This document shows positions 15,580-16,749 of a stretch of DNA of 16,749 nt, in pieces. Position 1 is the stretch's first letter. Each line of letters starts with the position of its first letter. This DNA comes from CAYGKP01 sp964350605 (lineage in GTDB: Bacteria; Bacteroidota; Bacteroidia; Cytophagales; JAAEPT01), in contig CAYGKP010000034.1 of assembly GCA_964350605.1 (NCBI GenBank), forward strand, positions 1 to 16,749. Direction: 5' to 3'. Below the pieces are notes generated by a model, which saw nothing but the letters and a program-made list of their open reading frames with translations, ran no database searches and had not been told where the DNA came from. The position numbers and the translations under genes are program-made.

Positions 15580-15626
15580 AACGGAAGATACAACCCAACC
15601 TCAGGCTTTCCAGCCCAACGGGTAGA

Positions 15627-16749
15627 CTAGTAGTAGCGGTAGCGGCGGTCGTCCACCTCGGCATGCTCGCGCACCCAATTGTCCACCTGCTGGGTCATCT
15701 GATACCCAATTTGTTGGAGCAACCCTTGGCGCACGGTGCTGTAGTCGGCAATCTCGGTCGGCTCGGTGCGGCGGCGGACCACAAAGGCCAACACGCCCGA
15801 TTCCCCTCCGATGAAGCCACTGGCTTGGCCCTTCTCGGTGCGGAAGACTTGGCCGACAAAGGCCGGCTCATACCCGCTTTCCGAAAGGCCCATGACCTGC
15901 ATCGTCAACTGATAGTCCTTCCCGAAGGTGGCGAACGGGTTGTACTTGGTGTTGTAAGCATCGGCCAGGGCTTTCATGTCACCCTTCGGTGCTTGAACAC
16001 TTTTGGCTTGGCTGAGGAGAATTTCGCGTTTTTTGTCGCGTCGCACTTTGGCTTCCAGTTGGTCGCGCAATCCTTCAACAGTTTTCTCGTCCTTGTCGCG
16101 CTTGCCAGTCAAGGCCAGAATCACGTACTGATTCTCGAGCTTAATGACAGGCGAAAGGTCGCCGATTTCGCTCTCGTCGTTGTAGGCCCACATGACTGCC
16201 TCGCGGGCATTGGGGACTTGACCCAGGTAGGGGCTGTTCGCGTCGATGAACGGCGCGGTTTGCAGCTCGACACTGCTGTCGCCCTCGGCTTGCACACGGA
16301 ATCCATCTAAGTTCTCGCTTCGGTTCTGGAAGATGCTCGCTTTGCGGTATACCTCGTTGCGGCTGCGTTCGCTGGCACGCAAGGTCTTGTCGACCGAAGC
16401 CACAACGATCTGGGGCTCGGTGCGAAGCACGCCACCCGCGGCCCCCACTTTGATGATGTGGAACCCAAACTGCGACTGGACCAAGCTGTCGATCAGACCT
16501 GCCCGTTTGGCCGAGAACACAGCACCCTGGAACTCGGGGACCATTTGGCCCGCCCGGAACTCGCCCAGGTCGCCGCCTTTCGCGCCGCTGCCCGGATCTT
16601 CACTGATTTCTTTGGCCAGGGCCTCAAAATCGGCGCCTTGCTTCAACGCCGTGAGGACCGAATCGGCCTTCGCGGGGTCTTTGAGCAAGATGTGGCTGGC
16701 GGTACGGACCGTGTCGCGCACCTCGGCAATGGCTTTGTAGAGTTTGAAC
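15627..16749 (-). CDS. Peptidyl-prolyl cis-trans isomerase, parvulin type (PpiD/SurA-like), C-terminal part
   Basis: The frame is open to the right edge, so only the last 373 residues are present. They start FKLYKAIAEVRDTVRTASHILLK; the GTG at 16721 is internal. A parvulin rotamase domain is seen within the first about 110 residues: ASHILLK, FEALAKEISEDPGSGAKGGDLGEF, GQMVPEFQGAVF and a final QFGFHIIKV. A long mainly helical region with charged stretches follows (DEKTVEGLRDQLEAKVRRDKKREILL), ending DDRRYRYY. This layout, with a large region after the parvulin domain, fits PpiD-type folding factors on the periplasmic face of the inner membrane better than SurA, but the missing N-terminus (membrane anchor or signal peptide) would decide. 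Such proteins help outer-membrane and secreted proteins fold. The helicase gene follows 47 bases downstream in the same direction. Confidence 0.9.
   Translation of the reverse strand, partial: FKLYKAIAEVRDTVRTASHILLKDPAKADSVLTALKQGADFEALAKEISEDPGSGAKGGDLGEFRAGQMVPEFQGAVFSAKRAGLIDSLVQSQFGFHIIKVGAAGGVLRTEPQIVVASVDKTLRASERSRNEVYRKASIFQNRSENLDGFRVQAEGDSSVELQTAPFIDANSPYLGQVPNAREAVMWAYNDESEIGDLSPVIKLENQYVILALTGKRDKDEKTVEGLRDQLEAKVRRDKKREILLSQAKSVQAPKGDMKALADAYNTKYNPFATFGKDYQLTMQVMGLSESGYEPAFVGQVFRTEKGQASGFIGGESGVLAFVVRRRTEPTEIADYSTVRQGLLQQIGYQMTQQVDNWVREHAEVDDRRYRYY

Noticed and set aside
1..16749. Mobile element, tRNA attachment site or CRISPR around the TIR/STAND unit
   Set aside because: No transposase, integrase, inverted repeats, tRNA or spaced repeats were seen, and base composition looks even with the neighbouring housekeeping genes.

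Overview
The window looks like a chromosomal piece of a moderately GC-rich member of the Bacteroidota. Pointers are: a PorT-type outer-membrane β-barrel protein; a HAMP/SpoIIE phosphatase with the 'ILYARRIQHAILP' linker common in that phylum; a lipoprotein whose residues after the lipid cysteine (CQKVED) resemble a Bacteroidota surface-export signal; two exact matches to the Bacteroidota -7 promoter element TAnnTTTG just upstream of genes; and no obvious Shine-Dalgarno sites. The order or genus cannot be told from the sequence. Ten Ns at 8368-8377 show that this is a scaffold joined across a gap.

Layout: eight protein genes, seven on the minus strand, almost no free space, and no RNA gene, insertion sequence, integrase or CRISPR array seen. 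Read in the direction of transcription (right to left): (a) 16749-15627, the C-terminal part of a PpiD/SurA-like peptidyl-prolyl isomerase, then after 47 bp a 1052-residue UvrD-type helicase fused to a PD-(D/E)XK nuclease with a four-cysteine (Fe-S) signature; (b) a single plus-strand gene, 11655-12419, for a YhhQ/VUT-family queuosine-precursor transporter, converging on the helicase gene with stop codons 1 bp apart; (c) 11473-8326, a membrane transporter-like domain (Tlc/MFS type) fused to HEAT repeats and a cyclic-nucleotide-binding-like end, interrupted by the gap; (d) 8259-6304, a membrane-bound HAMP-SpoIIE phosphatase with its own candidate promoter; (e) a tightly coupled four-gene unit, 6214 to the left edge: a three-module TIR-like protein, a STAND NTPase with one membrane segment, coiled coil and seven WD40 blades, an outer-membrane β-barrel with a periplasmic helical domain, and a β-propeller-like lipoprotein that runs off the window.

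Unit (e) is the part most worth attention. The reading frames overlap by 4, 29 and 4 bases, so the four proteins are probably made together. Their predicted locations cover cytoplasm (TIR), inner membrane plus periplasm (STAND-WD40), outer membrane (barrel) and outer-membrane lipoprotein. This suggests an envelope-spanning sensor wired to a TIR-like module, either a defence or conflict system or an envelope-signalling system. The upstream SpoIIE phosphatase may belong to the same pathway. That reading is inference; the domain calls rest on visible motifs.
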